From JBBQFC01 sp038321615 (GTDB taxonomy: Bacteria > Bacteroidota > Bacteroidia > Flavobacteriales_D > Cryomorphaceae): a DNA stretch of 64,000 bases. A program made the position numbers and the translations under genes. Under the pieces are notes generated by a model. That model made no database searches. It had not been told where the DNA came from and worked only from the letters and a program-made list of their open reading frames with translations. This document shows, in pieces, positions 1 through 9,617 of this stretch (positions within the stretch are counted from its first letter, which is position 1; every line of letters begins with the position of its first letter). The stretch spans positions 4,189 through 68,188 of the forward strand of contig JBBQFC010000012.1 in NCBI GenBank assembly GCA_038321615.1, read 5' to 3'.

Positions 1-164
1 GTTTTCGCCAAGTCCTTACGGCCTACCAGCATATTGATCAAGGAAGATTTCCCGACGTTGCTCCTTCCCACAAAGGCGTACTCGGGCAGGGCGGGAGCCG
101 GGCATTCCGACATGCGCGTGCTGCTCTTCATAAACTCCGCTCGCAAGTGAATAGTAGGTTCCAT
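1..164 (-). CDS. engB: Ribosome-biogenesis GTPase EngB/YsxC, N-terminal part
   Basis: The first 54 codons of a gene that runs off the left edge. The reverse strand from an ATG at 164 reads a short leader, then [18 protein letters not shown]. The GRSNVGKS segment is the G1/Walker A loop typical of the EngB (YihA/YsxC) GTPases, which help assemble the large ribosomal subunit. The start lies 4 bases downstream of the stop of the upstream hydrolase gene, so the two are probably co-transcribed. Only the N-terminus is visible, so the assignment rests on the P-loop context. Confidence 0.85.
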   Translation of the reverse strand, partial: MEPTIHLRAEFMKSSTRMSECPAPALPEYAFVGRSNVGKSSLINMLVGRKDLAK

Positions 165-168
165 ATCG

Positions 169-939
169 CTAGGCCTTTTCGCCAAAGCGCTTCTCAAGCC
201 ACTGGTCGAGCAGGGTATTAAAAGTGTTGGGGTGCTCCATCATTGGCGCGTGGCCGCATTTATCAATCCAGAATAGCTCCGAATCGGGTAACTTTTCCTG
301 AAACTCATCCGCTACTTCGGGCGGCGTAATGGTATCGTCCTTGCCCCAAATTAGGCAAACGGGCATCTTAAAATCGCCCAGGTCGTTGCGCATATTATGC
401 CGTATCGCCGATTTGGCCAAAGCCAATACCTTAATAAGTTTGGTGCGGTCCTGGATTAGATCGAAAGTCAAATCGACTAGTTCATCCGTTACCATTTCGG
501 GGTCGTAAAAGGTTACTGCAATCTTTTTCCGAATGTATTCTTTATCATCGCGGCGCGGAAAACTTCCCCCAAAGGCATTCTCATACAGGCCGGAGCTGCC
601 CGTTAAGATCATCGCTTTTACCTTTTCGGGATGCGATTTGGCGGTGACCAATGCCACGTGCCCACCTAAGGAATTTCCCAAAAGGAAAATGTCGTCGAGC
701 TTTTTATGCTCGATAAACTCCACGATAAATTTGGAAAGCGATTTTACGCCGGTCTTCAACAGGGGCAAATCGTATAGCGGCATCATTGGCACCAATACCC
801 GATGCGTTTTTGAAAAGTGATTGATCACTCCTTCAAAATTGCTCAAGGCTCCAAATAACCCGTGAAGTACGAGCAAGGTCGGTCCGGTACCCTTGTCGAT
901 GAATTTAAACTTGCCTTCTTCTTGTAATTCGATCTTCAT
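169..939 (-). CDS. Alpha/beta-fold hydrolase
   Basis: A 256-residue protein. The ATG at 939 is preferred over an upstream in-frame start because a good promoter box lies just before it. Alpha/beta-hydrolase features are present: the oxyanion-region LVLHGLFG near the N-terminus, the nucleophile elbow [10 protein letters not shown], and a late GHAPMMEHP segment carrying the catalytic His. An acidic residue in the WGKDD stretch can complete the triad. The substrate cannot be told from sequence; relatives include esterases and C-C hydrolases. It sits directly upstream of engB in a probable two-gene unit. It is cytoplasmic, with no signal peptide. Confidence 0.85.
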   Translation of the reverse strand: MKIELQEEGKFKFIDKGTGPTLLVLHGLFGALSNFEGVINHFSKTHRVLVPMMPLYDLPLLKTGVKSLSKFIVEFIEHKKLDDIFLLGNSLGGHVALVTAKSHPEKVKAMILTGSSGLYENAFGGSFPRRDDKEYIRKKIAVTFYDPEMVTDELVDLTFDLIQDRTKLIKVLALAKSAIRHNMRNDLGDFKMPVCLIWGKDDTITPPEVADEFQEKLPDSELFWIDKCGHAPMMEHPNTFNTLLDQWLEKRFGEKA

Positions 940-951
940 AATTATATGCGC

Positions 952-979
952 CAAATATAAGTTTTTCTCTCCGCCGCAA
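952..979 (-). promoter_or_regulatory. Bacteroidota-type promoter for the hydrolase-engB unit
   Basis: On the minus strand a TATATTTG box (959 to 952) fits the Bacteroidota -7 consensus TAnnTTTG. A TTG (979-977) lies 17 bases upstream, within the 17-23 range described for flavobacterial promoters. The start codon at 939 follows 12 bases after the box, giving a very short 5' leader and no Shine-Dalgarno sequence. Confidence 0.55.
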
Positions 980-1117
980 TAGGCTATTCGAAAAGGAGAT
1001 TGCAGCAATTCACCGTTTTAACCACCTCACCGAGGCACGATGAAGAGTCTCCATTTCAAGGGCTCAAAAAAATCAATTGCCAGCAATAAAAAGATTGAAA
1101 ACGCGATTTTTATGAAC

Positions 1118-1157
1118 AAAGTGGTAAATAATGGGAGATTGTGGGTGAAAGTGGTAA
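1118..1157 (+). promoter_or_regulatory. Probable MraZ operator: four 10-bp-phased repeats
   Basis: Four consecutive 10-base units carry the core (A/G)TGG at 1121, 1131, 1141 and 1151, exactly one helical turn apart. The first and last units are both AAAGTGGTAA. Known MraZ operators upstream of dcw clusters are tandem TGGG-type or AAAGTG-type repeats at 10-bp spacing, and this array lies 37 bases before mraZ. A weak -7-like box, TACTTTAG, follows at 1166-1173. Autorepression of the dcw operon by MraZ is therefore inferred. Confidence 0.7.
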
Positions 1158-1193
1158 ACAATTTCTACTTTAGCACTTGGGAAAAATCCGGAT

Positions 1194-1658
1194 ATGCTCA
1201 ACCTTTTAGGAGAATACGATTGCAAGCTGGACGCCAAGGGGCGACTGATGTTTCCTGCGGGTTTGAAAAAACAATTGCAGGACGTTTTGCATGAAGGTTT
1301 TGTGCTGAACCGCGATTTATTTGGCCCTTGCCTGGTGCTTTATCCGCAAAAACAGTGGGATGAAGTGTCGGCTGAGATCAATAAGCTCAATCGGTTTGTG
1401 GGAAAGAATGTCATGTTCATTCGCAAATTTAACAATGGAGCTACTCCTGTGGAACTCGATGCAGCCGGACGATTATTAGTGCCAGCACCGCTTTTGGAGC
1501 ATGCCAATCTCAATAAAGATGTGAAGGTGGCAGGCAATGGCGACCGAATTGAGATATGGGCGAAAGCCGCCTACGAGGCTATGCTGAATGAAGATGTAGA
1601 TATGGCGAAGTTGGCTGAAGAAGTGATGGGTAATCGCTCCAAGGGCGATGACGAATAA
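1194..1658 (+). CDS. mraZ: Transcriptional regulator MraZ
   Basis: A 154-residue MraZ protein, first gene of the division and cell-wall cluster. It has the two tandem SpoVT/AbrB-like swapped-hairpin domains. The N-terminal one contains EYDCKLDAKGRLMFPAGLKK and the second contains VELDAAGRLLVPAPLLEHA. These DxxGRhhhP motifs define the family and form the DNA-binding surface of a ring-shaped oligomer. MraZ binds short phased repeats upstream of its own gene, and such an array is present just upstream. Its stop overlaps the start of rsmH. Confidence 0.95.
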   Translation: MLNLLGEYDCKLDAKGRLMFPAGLKKQLQDVLHEGFVLNRDLFGPCLVLYPQKQWDEVSAEINKLNRFVGKNVMFIRKFNNGATPVELDAAGRLLVPAPLLEHANLNKDVKVAGNGDRIEIWAKAAYEAMLNEDVDMAKLAEEVMGNRSKGDDE

Positions 1659-2559
1659 TATGTACCACAGCCCGGTATTGCTCCGGGAGAGTGTGGACGG
1701 ATTGCTAACAGAATTAAATGGCATCTATGTAGATGTCACCTTCGGCGGTGGAGGGCATAGCCGCGATGTTCTTTCAAATCTCGGTCCAAATGGGCGCTTA
1801 ATTGGTTTCGATCAAGACCCAGACGCTGCCGGCAACGTGCCCGATGATAAACGGTTTGCATTGGTTCCCAGCAACTTCAGGTTTATTTCAAACCATCTGC
1901 GCTTTTACGGCATACCAAAGGTCAATGGAATTCTCGCCGACTTGGGGGTTTCATCGCATCAATTCGACAGTGCCGACCGCGGGTTTTCGATCCGCAATGA
2001 AGCGAAGCTCGATATGCGGATGAATCAGCAGGAAAGTCGATCGGCCTATCAGGTAGTGAATGAAACGAGTGAAGAAGATTTGATCCGGATTTTCCGGCTC
2101 TACGGCGAATTATCGGAAGCGCGAAAGATAGCTTGGCGCATAGTGCAAGAGCGGGTCAAGGCGCCTATTGTAAATACCACTGATTTGGTACGGCTGGTTG
2201 AAACGCTCGTGATACCGCCAAAACGCAATCAATTTAATGCGCGGATTTTTCAAGCCCTCCGCATTGAAGTAAATGGCGAAATGGATGCGCTGCAGGAATT
2301 GCTACAGCAATCTGTAAGCCTGCTCGCTGAAGGCGGCCGATTGGTAGTAATTACCTACCACTCGCTCGAAGATAGAATGGTGAAGCGCTTTATGCAGAGC
2401 GGCAATATGGACGGAGAATTGAAAAAAGATTTTTACGGCAATCCCCTTAGGCCATTTACTCCAGCCAAAGGGATGCCGATAGTACCGGCAGAAGCCGAGA
2501 TTGAACAAAATAACCGCGCAAGAAGCGCCAAACTTAGAATAGCTACACGAAATGGCTAA
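1648..2559 (+). CDS. rsmH: 16S rRNA m4C1402 methyltransferase RsmH (MraW)
   Basis: A 303-residue S-adenosylmethionine-dependent methyltransferase acting on N4 of C1402 of 16S rRNA. Visible are the family start YHSPVLLRESVDGLL, the SAM-binding loop DVTFGGGGHS, LADLGVSSHQFD, and the late VVITYHSLEDRMVK motif. The ATG at 1648 overlaps the mraZ stop by 11 bases; a second in-frame ATG at 1660 just after it is equally plausible. Length and gene position are normal for the family. Confidence 0.95.
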   Translation: MTNNMYHSPVLLRESVDGLLTELNGIYVDVTFGGGGHSRDVLSNLGPNGRLIGFDQDPDAAGNVPDDKRFALVPSNFRFISNHLRFYGIPKVNGILADLGVSSHQFDSADRGFSIRNEAKLDMRMNQQESRSAYQVVNETSEEDLIRIFRLYGELSEARKIAWRIVQERVKAPIVNTTDLVRLVETLVIPPKRNQFNARIFQALRIEVNGEMDALQELLQQSVSLLAEGGRLVVITYHSLEDRMVKRFMQSGNMDGELKKDFYGNPLRPFTPAKGMPIVPAEAEIEQNNRARSAKLRIATRNG

Positions 2560-2950
2560 CCGAATGATCAAAAAGGTAAGCACCGACGAAACCAAGCCAA
2601 AAGCGGGTATCGGCAAAGGTCTGTCCGCTTTGATCAGTGGTCGATTCCTGACCCGCCAATACGTGCAGGAGAATTTACTCTTCATTGTGTTTTTAGTCGC
2701 TGTGATGGTAGCTTATATTGGCTACGGTTATTTCGCCGAGCAAAACTCCAAGATGCTCGTTGCTGCCGAATCAGCCCTGGCAGAAGAGAAGGCCACCAAT
2801 CTTTCACTGGTAGCGCGGCTCGACCAACTAAAAAAGCAATCGCATGTGGCGCAGTCCTTTCAACATATTGGCTTGGTAGAGTCGCTGCGCCCGCCCTACA
2901 TCATTCGAGTCGAAGAAGGCGATCTGGATCCAAAAAAGGAGAGGAAATAA
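2552..2950 (+). CDS. ftsL: FtsL-like division protein
   Basis: A 132-residue bitopic membrane protein. It has a basic cytoplasmic N-terminus of about 40 residues, one transmembrane helix near residues 42-62 (LLFIVFLVAVMVAYIGYGYF), then a coiled-coil-prone segment rich in Ala, Glu, Leu and Lys. Sequence conservation is low, as is usual for FtsL. The call rests on size, topology and the invariant position between rsmH and ftsI. It overlaps rsmH by 8 bases. The expected role is in the FtsQ-FtsL-FtsB-type complex that activates septal peptidoglycan synthesis. Confidence 0.8.
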   Translation: MANRMIKKVSTDETKPKAGIGKGLSALISGRFLTRQYVQENLLFIVFLVAVMVAYIGYGYFAEQNSKMLVAAESALAEEKATNLSLVARLDQLKKQSHVAQSFQHIGLVESLRPPYIIRVEEGDLDPKKERK

Positions 2951-2951
2951 C

Positions 2952-5063
2952 ATGGATCGCAATCGACTCTTCACACGCGCTTATGTACTTTTCGCAGCAT
3001 TTGCCATCGGCGCTATATGCATCGCGGGTAAGATCCTACACATTCAATTTATCGACGGAGCAAAGTGGCAAACAAAGGTGGCTCACCTTACCACAGAGCT
3101 TCGCGAAATACCAGCTACGCGCGGCAATATTTACGCTGATAGCGGCGATCTCTTAGCCACATCGGTCCCCATATACGAGATACGTATGGATCTGAAGGCC
3201 GAAGGACTCGACGCAGCCGATTTCAATGCAAATATCGACTCCCTTTGCATCGAGCTAAGCGGCCTTTTCGGCGATCGAACCGCTGCCCAATACCGCGATC
3301 GATTGGTAACCGCCAGGAAAGCAGGTAACCGTTATTACTTGGTGAAGAACAATGTAGATTTCGATCAAGCTCGCCAAACGGAGAAGTTTCATCTCTTCCG
3401 TCGTGGGCGTTTCAAAAGTGGAGTGATTTACGAAAAGCAAAACAAGCGCATTCAGCCGCTTGGCGATATTGCTTCGCGCACTATTGGCTATAGCCGCCCA
3501 GGTATTCAACCCGTGGGTTTGGAAGGAAGTTACGACGATTTGCTCGGCGGCCGACCAGGTCAGCGCTACGAGAAGCGATTGGCCGGTGGGGTTTGGATGC
3601 CCATTAACAATTCGAATGAAGTAGATCCGGAAGATGGTTGCGATATCTACAGCACTATCGATGTGAATATTCAAGACGTCGCCAATTCGGCATTGCGTAA
3701 GCAATTGAAAAAACACAATGCACGCCACGGATGCGCCATCCTAATGGAAGTTAAAACGGGCTATATCAAGGCCATCGCTAACTTGAGCTTATCGGGCGAT
3801 AGCACGTACACCGAGTCTTACAACTACGCGGTGGGTGAAGCTACAGAACCTGGTTCTACCTTCAAACTGGCTTCGATGATGGCGGCTTTTGAAGATGGGA
3901 AACTCACCATTCACGACTCCGTTGATACCAAGAATGGAACGCACCGATTCTACGATCGCATTATGCGCGACAGCAATCACGAAGGGTACGGAAAGGTAGA
4001 TGTGCTCACCGCATTTCAGAAATCTTCGAATGTAGGTATCTCTCGCCTCATCAACGATCAATATGCCGCCGACCCCGAGCAGTTTATCTCTCGCTTACGC
4101 AAAATGGGCTTGGGGCAACCCCTTGGTATTGAGCTCCCCGGCGAAGGGAAGCCCCAGCTAAAGTCGCCTACGGATCCAAGTTGGAGCGGAGTAACGCTGC
4201 CGTGGATGAGCATTGGTTATGAACTATTGATGACGCCGCTGCAAATACTCACCTTTTACAATGCTGTGGCCAACAATGGGGTGATGATGCGCCCGCTATT
4301 CGTAAGCGAAGTGAGAAAGAATGGTAAGCTGATCGAGAAGATCGACCCACAAGTCATCAACCCATCTATCGCGTCGCGCAGCACCATTGAGCAAGCCCGC
4401 CAAATGCTCGAAAGCGTGGTTTCGGAAGGTGGTACCGCTTCTAATCTCCGATTTGGAGCTTATTCCATCGCCGGTAAAACAGGTACCGCTCAGATAGCTA
4501 ATGCCCAGTATGGCTATAAATACGATCAGGCGGTCAGCTACCAAGCTTCTTTTGTGGGCTATTTCCCTAGTGAAGCTCCGGAATATGCGTGCATTGTGGT
4601 GGTAAACGGCCCTTCTAATAATGTGTACTACGGCAATCAAGTGGCTGGTCCGGTTTTTAAGGAAATTGCCGATAAAGTCTATGCCCAGCGCTTCGATTTA
4701 ATCAAATCGCAGGAGCTGCCACACACCCATACTGCTTTGCACGTGCCCATTTCTAAAGCTGGTAATGTGGAAGATTTACGTGCCATTTTCAAAACGCTTC
4801 GCGTGCCTTATGAAGAGGTAGGACAGCAATTGGACTGGGTTAGCACTACATCGCAAGTCGATTCGGTGGTGATAAGCCCGCGCAGCATTAAGGAAGGACT
4901 CGTTCCAAATGTGTTGGGTATGAGCTTACGCGATGGGCTGTACGTGCTTGAGCAAATGGGACTGGAAGTGCGAATTTCTGGAAAAGGGATGATAGCGCGT
5001 CAAAGCATTTTGCCCGGTTCTACTGTTCGCAAAGGACAAATAATAATGATCGAATTGACCTAA
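2952..5063 (+). CDS. ftsI: Penicillin-binding transpeptidase FtsI with C-terminal PASTA domain
   Basis: A 703-residue class B penicillin-binding protein that cross-links septal peptidoglycan. There is one N-terminal membrane anchor (about residues 9-27), then a dimerisation domain with the conserved ATRGNIYA segment, then the transpeptidase domain. The three active-site motifs are intact: STFK (nucleophile Ser302), SSN (358-360) and KTG (509-511). The last 57 or so residues (VPNVLGMSLRDGLYVLEQMG) form one PASTA domain, common in Bacteroidota FtsI but absent from the E. coli protein. Its stop shares a base with the murE start. Confidence 0.95.
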   Translation: MDRNRLFTRAYVLFAAFAIGAICIAGKILHIQFIDGAKWQTKVAHLTTELREIPATRGNIYADSGDLLATSVPIYEIRMDLKAEGLDAADFNANIDSLCIELSGLFGDRTAAQYRDRLVTARKAGNRYYLVKNNVDFDQARQTEKFHLFRRGRFKSGVIYEKQNKRIQPLGDIASRTIGYSRPGIQPVGLEGSYDDLLGGRPGQRYEKRLAGGVWMPINNSNEVDPEDGCDIYSTIDVNIQDVANSALRKQLKKHNARHGCAILMEVKTGYIKAIANLSLSGDSTYTESYNYAVGEATEPGSTFKLASMMAAFEDGKLTIHDSVDTKNGTHRFYDRIMRDSNHEGYGKVDVLTAFQKSSNVGISRLINDQYAADPEQFISRLRKMGLGQPLGIELPGEGKPQLKSPTDPSWSGVTLPWMSIGYELLMTPLQILTFYNAVANNGVMMRPLFVSEVRKNGKLIEKIDPQVINPSIASRSTIEQARQMLESVVSEGGTASNLRFGAYSIAGKTGTAQIANAQYGYKYDQAVSYQASFVGYFPSEAPEYACIVVVNGPSNNVYYGNQVAGPVFKEIADKVYAQRFDLIKSQELPHTHTALHVPISKAGNVEDLRAIFKTLRVPYEEVGQQLDWVSTTSQVDSVVISPRSIKEGLVPNVLGMSLRDGLYVLEQMGLEVRISGKGMIARQSILPGSTVRKGQIIMIELT

Positions 5064-6535
5064 TGGCCATGAAACTGCTGAAAGACATATTGTACCAAGT
5101 CCGCATACAGTCGGTGAATGGCACTACCAACGCAGCTATTCAGCAGATAGCTTTTGATTCGAGAAAGGTTTCGAGCTTTTCGCTATTCGTAGCGATAAAA
5201 GGTAGCCTAAGCGATGGGCATGAATTTATAGACACGGCTATAGCGGCGGGCGCCGCAGCAGTGGTTTGCGAAGTGCTTCCGCAAAAACTTGTGAACGATA
5301 TTACCTACGTGCAAGTGGACGATAGCCACGAAGCACTTGGTATGATGGCCGCCAATTTCTTCGACCATCCTTCGCAAGCCCTGAAATTAGTGGGGGTTAC
5401 CGGCACCAATGGTAAGACCACGTGCGCTACGATGCTCTACCAGTTGCACCGACTTCTGGGTAAGAAGTGCGGTTTGCTTTCCACTGTCGAGAATCGAATT
5501 CACAACGATGTAATTGTTGCCACCCACACCACGCCCGATCCTTTGGCGCTCAATGCCCTCCTCCGAAAGATGGTGCAAGCAGGCTGCACGTATTGCTTTA
5601 TGGAAGTAAGCAGCCACGCCCTGGTGCAGCACCGGGTTACCGGACTTCAGTTTGCAGGTGCGGTGTTTACCAATATTACGCACGATCACCTCGACTACCA
5701 CGGCACCTTCGACGCATACATAGCCGCAAAAAAGCTCTTGTTCGACCGGCTGCCGAAAACGGCTTTCGCCCTGGTGAATCTCGACGACCGTCACGGACCT
5801 ACGATGCTTCAAAATTGCAAGGCCACTACTCTGCGCACTTTTGCCATCAAGTCTATGGCCGATTACAAAGCCAAAGTTCTCGAAAATCAATTTAACGGTC
5901 TCTACCTCCACCTCGACGGGGTAGACCTATACACCAAATTGGTGGGCCGCTTCAATGCCTACAATATTCTTTCGGTTTACGGTGCTGCCATGCTTCTGGG
6001 CGGAGAAAAATTGGCCATTCTCACTGCCTTGAGCAATGTAAACCCTGTGGCCGGGCGTTTCGAATATATTCGTTCGGAAAGCGGAGTTACAGCGATTGTC
6101 GATTATGCCCACACACCCGATGCCCTTCAGAATGTTTTAAAAACAGTAGAAGACCTTCGCACCCGCAATGAGTCCGTGATTACGGTGGTGGGCTGTGGTG
6201 GAAATCGCGATGCTGCCAAGCGACCGGAAATGGCGCGAATTGCTTGTAAATACAGCGATCGGGTGATTTTTACATCTGATAATCCGCGCAACGAAGACCC
6301 CGAAGCAATAATCGCCGACATGGCCAAAGGGGTGGAGCCTACAGATTACCGCAAGACTACGAGCATCGTAAATCGCCGCGAAGCCATAAAAATGGCTTGT
6401 ACGGTTGCCGTGGCTGGCGATATAATCCTAATTGCCGGTAAGGGACATGAAAATTATCAGGAAATCAAGGGAGAGCGATTTCCTTTTGATGATATGGCGA
6501 TGGTGCGCGAAACCTTTCAAATGATCAAATCCTGA
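5063..6535 (+). CDS. murE: UDP-MurNAc-L-Ala-D-Glu:meso-DAP ligase MurE
   Basis: A 490-residue Mur ligase adding the third residue of the peptidoglycan stem peptide. The ATP-binding loop [10 protein letters not shown] holds Lys118. The motif DNPR at 406-409 is the signature that selects meso-diaminopimelate rather than lysine, so the organism should have DAP-type peptidoglycan. All three Mur domains are present at normal length. The start overlaps the ftsI stop by one base (an ATG at 5069 is the alternative), and the stop overlaps the mraY start as TGATG. Confidence 0.96.
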   Translation: MAMKLLKDILYQVRIQSVNGTTNAAIQQIAFDSRKVSSFSLFVAIKGSLSDGHEFIDTAIAAGAAAVVCEVLPQKLVNDITYVQVDDSHEALGMMAANFFDHPSQALKLVGVTGTNGKTTCATMLYQLHRLLGKKCGLLSTVENRIHNDVIVATHTTPDPLALNALLRKMVQAGCTYCFMEVSSHALVQHRVTGLQFAGAVFTNITHDHLDYHGTFDAYIAAKKLLFDRLPKTAFALVNLDDRHGPTMLQNCKATTLRTFAIKSMADYKAKVLENQFNGLYLHLDGVDLYTKLVGRFNAYNILSVYGAAMLLGGEKLAILTALSNVNPVAGRFEYIRSESGVTAIVDYAHTPDALQNVLKTVEDLRTRNESVITVVGCGGNRDAAKRPEMARIACKYSDRVIFTSDNPRNEDPEAIIADMAKGVEPTDYRKTTSIVNRREAIKMACTVAVAGDIILIAGKGHENYQEIKGERFPFDDMAMVRETFQMIKS

Positions 6536-7755
6536 TGCTCTACTACCTCTTTCAATACCTCGATTCTACCTGGCATCTGCCCGGAGCAGGAGTGTTTCAG
6601 TACATTTCATTCCGAGCCGCGATGGCTGTGCTTACCTCTTTGCTCATTTCGCTCGTATTTGGCGGCTCGCTGGTCAAAGTGCTCCGTCGTAAACAAGTGG
6701 GCGAAACGGTTCGCGATCTCGGCCTGGCGGGACAAATTCAGAAGCAAGGAACTCCCACCATGGGCGGACTCATTATTCTCGCCGCCATCCTTATTCCCAC
6801 CCTGCTCTTCGCCCGGCTGAATAATATCTACGTAATCATCATGCTCATCACCACCATATTCTTGGGTCTGATTGGCTTTGCGGATGATTATATCAAAGTA
6901 TTCAGAAAGAATAAAAAGGGCCTCGCCGGCAAATTTAAAGTCGTTGGTCAAGTTACTGTTGGCATCGTAGTCGGCACCTTGCTTTACTTCAACGATGCGG
7001 TAATTATAAAGCAAAAGGTAAGCCCGCGATCGGCATCTGAAGCAGCATCGCCTACCGAGTGGGAGGAAGTACACTCGGTGAAAACCACCATTCCGTTTAT
7101 CAAAAACAACGAGTTCGACTATGCTTGGTTGCTCAGCTTCCTCAAGCCGGTTGATGCCCGCAAATGGTCCTGGCTTATCTTCATTCCGCTTGTAATATTT
7201 GTGGTGACGGCCGTTTCGAATGGAGCTAACATTACCGACGGTCTCGATGGTCTGGCGGCTGGATCTTCCGCGATTATCGGGATTGTTTTGGCCATTTTTG
7301 CCTTTGTATCGGGAAACTTGTTTTTCGCCGATTACCTAAACGTAATGTTCATTCCCAATTCGGGTGAGCTCACGGTATTCATCAGTGCCTTCGTAGGTGC
7401 TTGTATCGGGTTTTTGTGGTACAATTCGTATCCCGCACAGGTATTTATGGGCGATACGGGTAGCCTCGCGCTGGGAGGTATTATTGCAGTATTTGCCATT
7501 GCCGTTCGAAAAGAATTGCTCATTCCGCTATTCTGCGGTGTGTTCTTGATCGAAAACCTTTCGGTGATGATGCAGGTGGCTTATTTCAAATACACCCGAA
7601 GGAAATATGGCGAAGGACGACGAATTTTCCTGATGTCGCCCTTGCACCACCACTATCAAAAATTGGGATATCACGAGTCTAAAATCGTTTCGCGTTTTTG
7701 GATCGTCGGCATCTTACTCGCTGTATTATCCATTGTAACCCTAAAGCTGCGTTGA
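6535..7755 (+). CDS. mraY: Phospho-MurNAc-pentapeptide transferase MraY
   Basis: A 406-residue polytopic membrane enzyme that transfers phospho-MurNAc-pentapeptide to undecaprenyl phosphate, giving lipid I. Conserved motifs include GTPTMGGL, the Mg-binding FADDYIKV followed by [29 protein letters not shown] and SPLHHHYQ. It is about 45 residues longer than E. coli MraY because of an insertion around residues 160-215, as is usual in Bacteroidota. It overlaps murE on one side and murD on the other (TGATG, ATGA). Confidence 0.96.
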   Translation: MLYYLFQYLDSTWHLPGAGVFQYISFRAAMAVLTSLLISLVFGGSLVKVLRRKQVGETVRDLGLAGQIQKQGTPTMGGLIILAAILIPTLLFARLNNIYVIIMLITTIFLGLIGFADDYIKVFRKNKKGLAGKFKVVGQVTVGIVVGTLLYFNDAVIIKQKVSPRSASEAASPTEWEEVHSVKTTIPFIKNNEFDYAWLLSFLKPVDARKWSWLIFIPLVIFVVTAVSNGANITDGLDGLAAGSSAIIGIVLAIFAFVSGNLFFADYLNVMFIPNSGELTVFISAFVGACIGFLWYNSYPAQVFMGDTGSLALGGIIAVFAIAVRKELLIPLFCGVFLIENLSVMMQVAYFKYTRRKYGEGRRIFLMSPLHHHYQKLGYHESKIVSRFWIVGILLAVLSIVTLKLR

Positions 7756-9086
7756 TGAAAATCTTGGTTTTAGGCGGCGCGGAAAGTGGAACAGGAGCGG
7801 CTCTGTTGGCAAAAAAGCAGGGGCTATCTGTGATGGTCTCCGATGCAGGTGCTATCAAACCTGTCTATCGCCAGCAATTAATCGCCGCGGGGATAGCTTT
7901 CGAAGAAGGCGGACATTCGGCTGCATTTTTAGCCGATACCACCACCGTGGTAAAGAGTCCGGGTATCCCCGATGAAGCCCAAATGGTAGTCGAATTGAAA
8001 GCTTCTGGAGCCGAGATTATCTCCGAGATTGAGTTTGCTTCGCGATACACCGCCGCCAAAATAGTAGCCATTACGGGTACTAACGGCAAAACCACAACTA
8101 CGCTTCTTACTTACCACATTCTTAAAAAGGCGGGACTCGATGTGGCCGTGGCCGGCAACGTAGGCAAAAGTTTCGCCGGCGTCCTCGCCGACCGCGATTA
8201 CGCCTACTTCGTGCTCGAAGTGAGCAGTTTTCAACTTGATAATATCACGCAGTTTCGACCCGACATAGCGGTGATTCTCAATATTACGCCCGATCATTTA
8301 GACCGCTATCAATACCAATTGGCTAACTACGTAAAAGCCAAATTTGAGATCGGAAAGTTTCAAACCGCCACCGATCATTTTATATACAGCGCCGATGATC
8401 CTATTCTCACGGAAGCGCTCGATAATTTCCCGCTTAAAGCCGAAAAACACCCCATTTCTATAAAGGTTCCCGTCGAGAACGGCGCCTTTTTAGACAACGA
8501 TTTCATCAAGCATTCACTCACCCTTAAATCCTTTGAAATGTCCATACACGAATTAGCCCTGCAGGGTAAACACAATGCTTACAATTCCATGGCGGCCAGC
8601 ATAGCCGCACGCATATTCGAAATCCGAAAGGAAGTAGTTCGCGAGAGCCTGAGCGATTTCCAGAATATTGAGCACCGACTCGAATTTGTCGCGCAAATTC
8701 ACGGTATCAAGTTCATCAACGACTCCAAGGCCACCAATGTAAATTCCACCTGGTATGCCCTCGAAAGCTGTAATGAGCCGGTAGTTTGGATCGTAGGCGG
8801 TGTGGACAAGGGCAATGATTACTCCATGCTAGAGTCTTTGGTTCGCGAGAAGGTTAAGGCCATCGTTTGCCTTGGGAAAGACAATAAAAAGATCATCGAT
8901 TACTTCTCGCCTTTTGTGGAAAATATTGCCGAAGCACAATCGGCCGACGATGCCGTGGCACTGGGCTACCGCTACGGACGCAAAGGCGACGTAGTGCTGC
9001 TATCGCCGGCTTGCGCGAGCTTCGATTTATTCGAGAATTACGAAGACCGTGGTCACCAATTTAAACGCGCCATCCGCGCTTTATAA
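7755..9086 (+). CDS. murD: UDP-MurNAc-L-Ala:D-Glu ligase MurD
   Basis: A 443-residue ligase adding D-glutamate to UDP-MurNAc-L-Ala. The ATG at 7755, overlapping the mraY stop, gives the normal N-terminus [14 protein letters not shown]. The ATPase loop [11 protein letters not shown] has Lys112. The C-terminal domain begins with EHRLEFVAQ near 306 and has the substrate-contact motif NDSKATN (322-328) and SPACAS (417-422), as in characterised MurD. It is complete and normal. That matters because the next two genes resemble only its C-terminal domain. Confidence 0.96.
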   Translation: MKILVLGGAESGTGAALLAKKQGLSVMVSDAGAIKPVYRQQLIAAGIAFEEGGHSAAFLADTTTVVKSPGIPDEAQMVVELKASGAEIISEIEFASRYTAAKIVAITGTNGKTTTTLLTYHILKKAGLDVAVAGNVGKSFAGVLADRDYAYFVLEVSSFQLDNITQFRPDIAVILNITPDHLDRYQYQLANYVKAKFEIGKFQTATDHFIYSADDPILTEALDNFPLKAEKHPISIKVPVENGAFLDNDFIKHSLTLKSFEMSIHELALQGKHNAYNSMAASIAARIFEIRKEVVRESLSDFQNIEHRLEFVAQIHGIKFINDSKATNVNSTWYALESCNEPVVWIVGGVDKGNDYSMLESLVREKVKAIVCLGKDNKKIIDYFSPFVENIAEAQSADDAVALGYRYGRKGDVVLLSPACASFDLFENYEDRGHQFKRAIRAL

Positions 9087-9094
9087 TCCCAGCC

Positions 9095-9616
9095 ATGTCG
9101 AGAGAAATGAATCAAAAGATAGGGCTTAAAACCCACCCTTTGCTCGATGCGCGCATGCGTTCGCTTGAAGTTCAAAAGGCTTTTTCGCTCGAGCAAGTAT
9201 CCATCATATCAGGAGTGGTAATCATCAACGACTCTGCAGCTACTACGGGGGTTCAGTCTATCGAAAGCTTGCTGCAATTAGGTAAGAAGGTGTGCTGGGT
9301 GCTCGATGCGAAATTGGTGCTCGACGAGCACCCCGATTTAGCCGTTGCCATGAAGGAGTATGCGCATACGGTCATTGCCGTAGGGCCAAACACTGACTCG
9401 TTTTTTGAGCGGTTCAATTGTTCTTTCCGACTTTTCGCTTCGGCGGCATCATGGGACGAAGCCTTGGAAAACGCCATTGCTGCTTGCAAAGCAAACGATA
9501 CGGTATTAATTTCTCCCGGTACACGAGCCATCGATCCCTTCCAAGATTACAAAGAGCGTGGAGCCTACTTGAACAGATTGGTTTACCATAAGTCAAAAGA
9601 ATATTCAGCACAGTAA
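9095..9616 (+). CDS. Stand-alone MurD C-terminal-domain-like protein, copy 1
   Basis: A 173-residue protein that aligns only with domain 3 of the adjacent MurD and lacks the UDP-binding and ATPase domains. Matches include VVIINDSAATT (residues 41-51) against IKFINDSKATN, KVCWVL against PVVWIV, and LISPGTRAIDPFQDYKERG (138-156) against LLSPACASFDLFENYEDRG. The Lys of NDSKATN is Ala and the last Ser of SPACAS is Ala. Both lie in the MurD D-Glu-binding region, so catalysis or normal D-Glu binding is unlikely. It starts 8 bases after the murD stop and ends one base before the next start. Homology is seen directly; the function is unknown. Confidence 0.8.
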   Translation: MSREMNQKIGLKTHPLLDARMRSLEVQKAFSLEQVSIISGVVIINDSAATTGVQSIESLLQLGKKVCWVLDAKLVLDEHPDLAVAMKEYAHTVIAVGPNTDSFFERFNCSFRLFASAASWDEALENAIAACKANDTVLISPGTRAIDPFQDYKERGAYLNRLVYHKSKEYSAQ

Positions 9617-9617
9617 A

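Noticed and set aside
1040..1294. Open frame overlapping the mraZ operator
   Set aside because: Its product matches nothing, it covers the regulatory repeats and it runs out of frame into mraZ.
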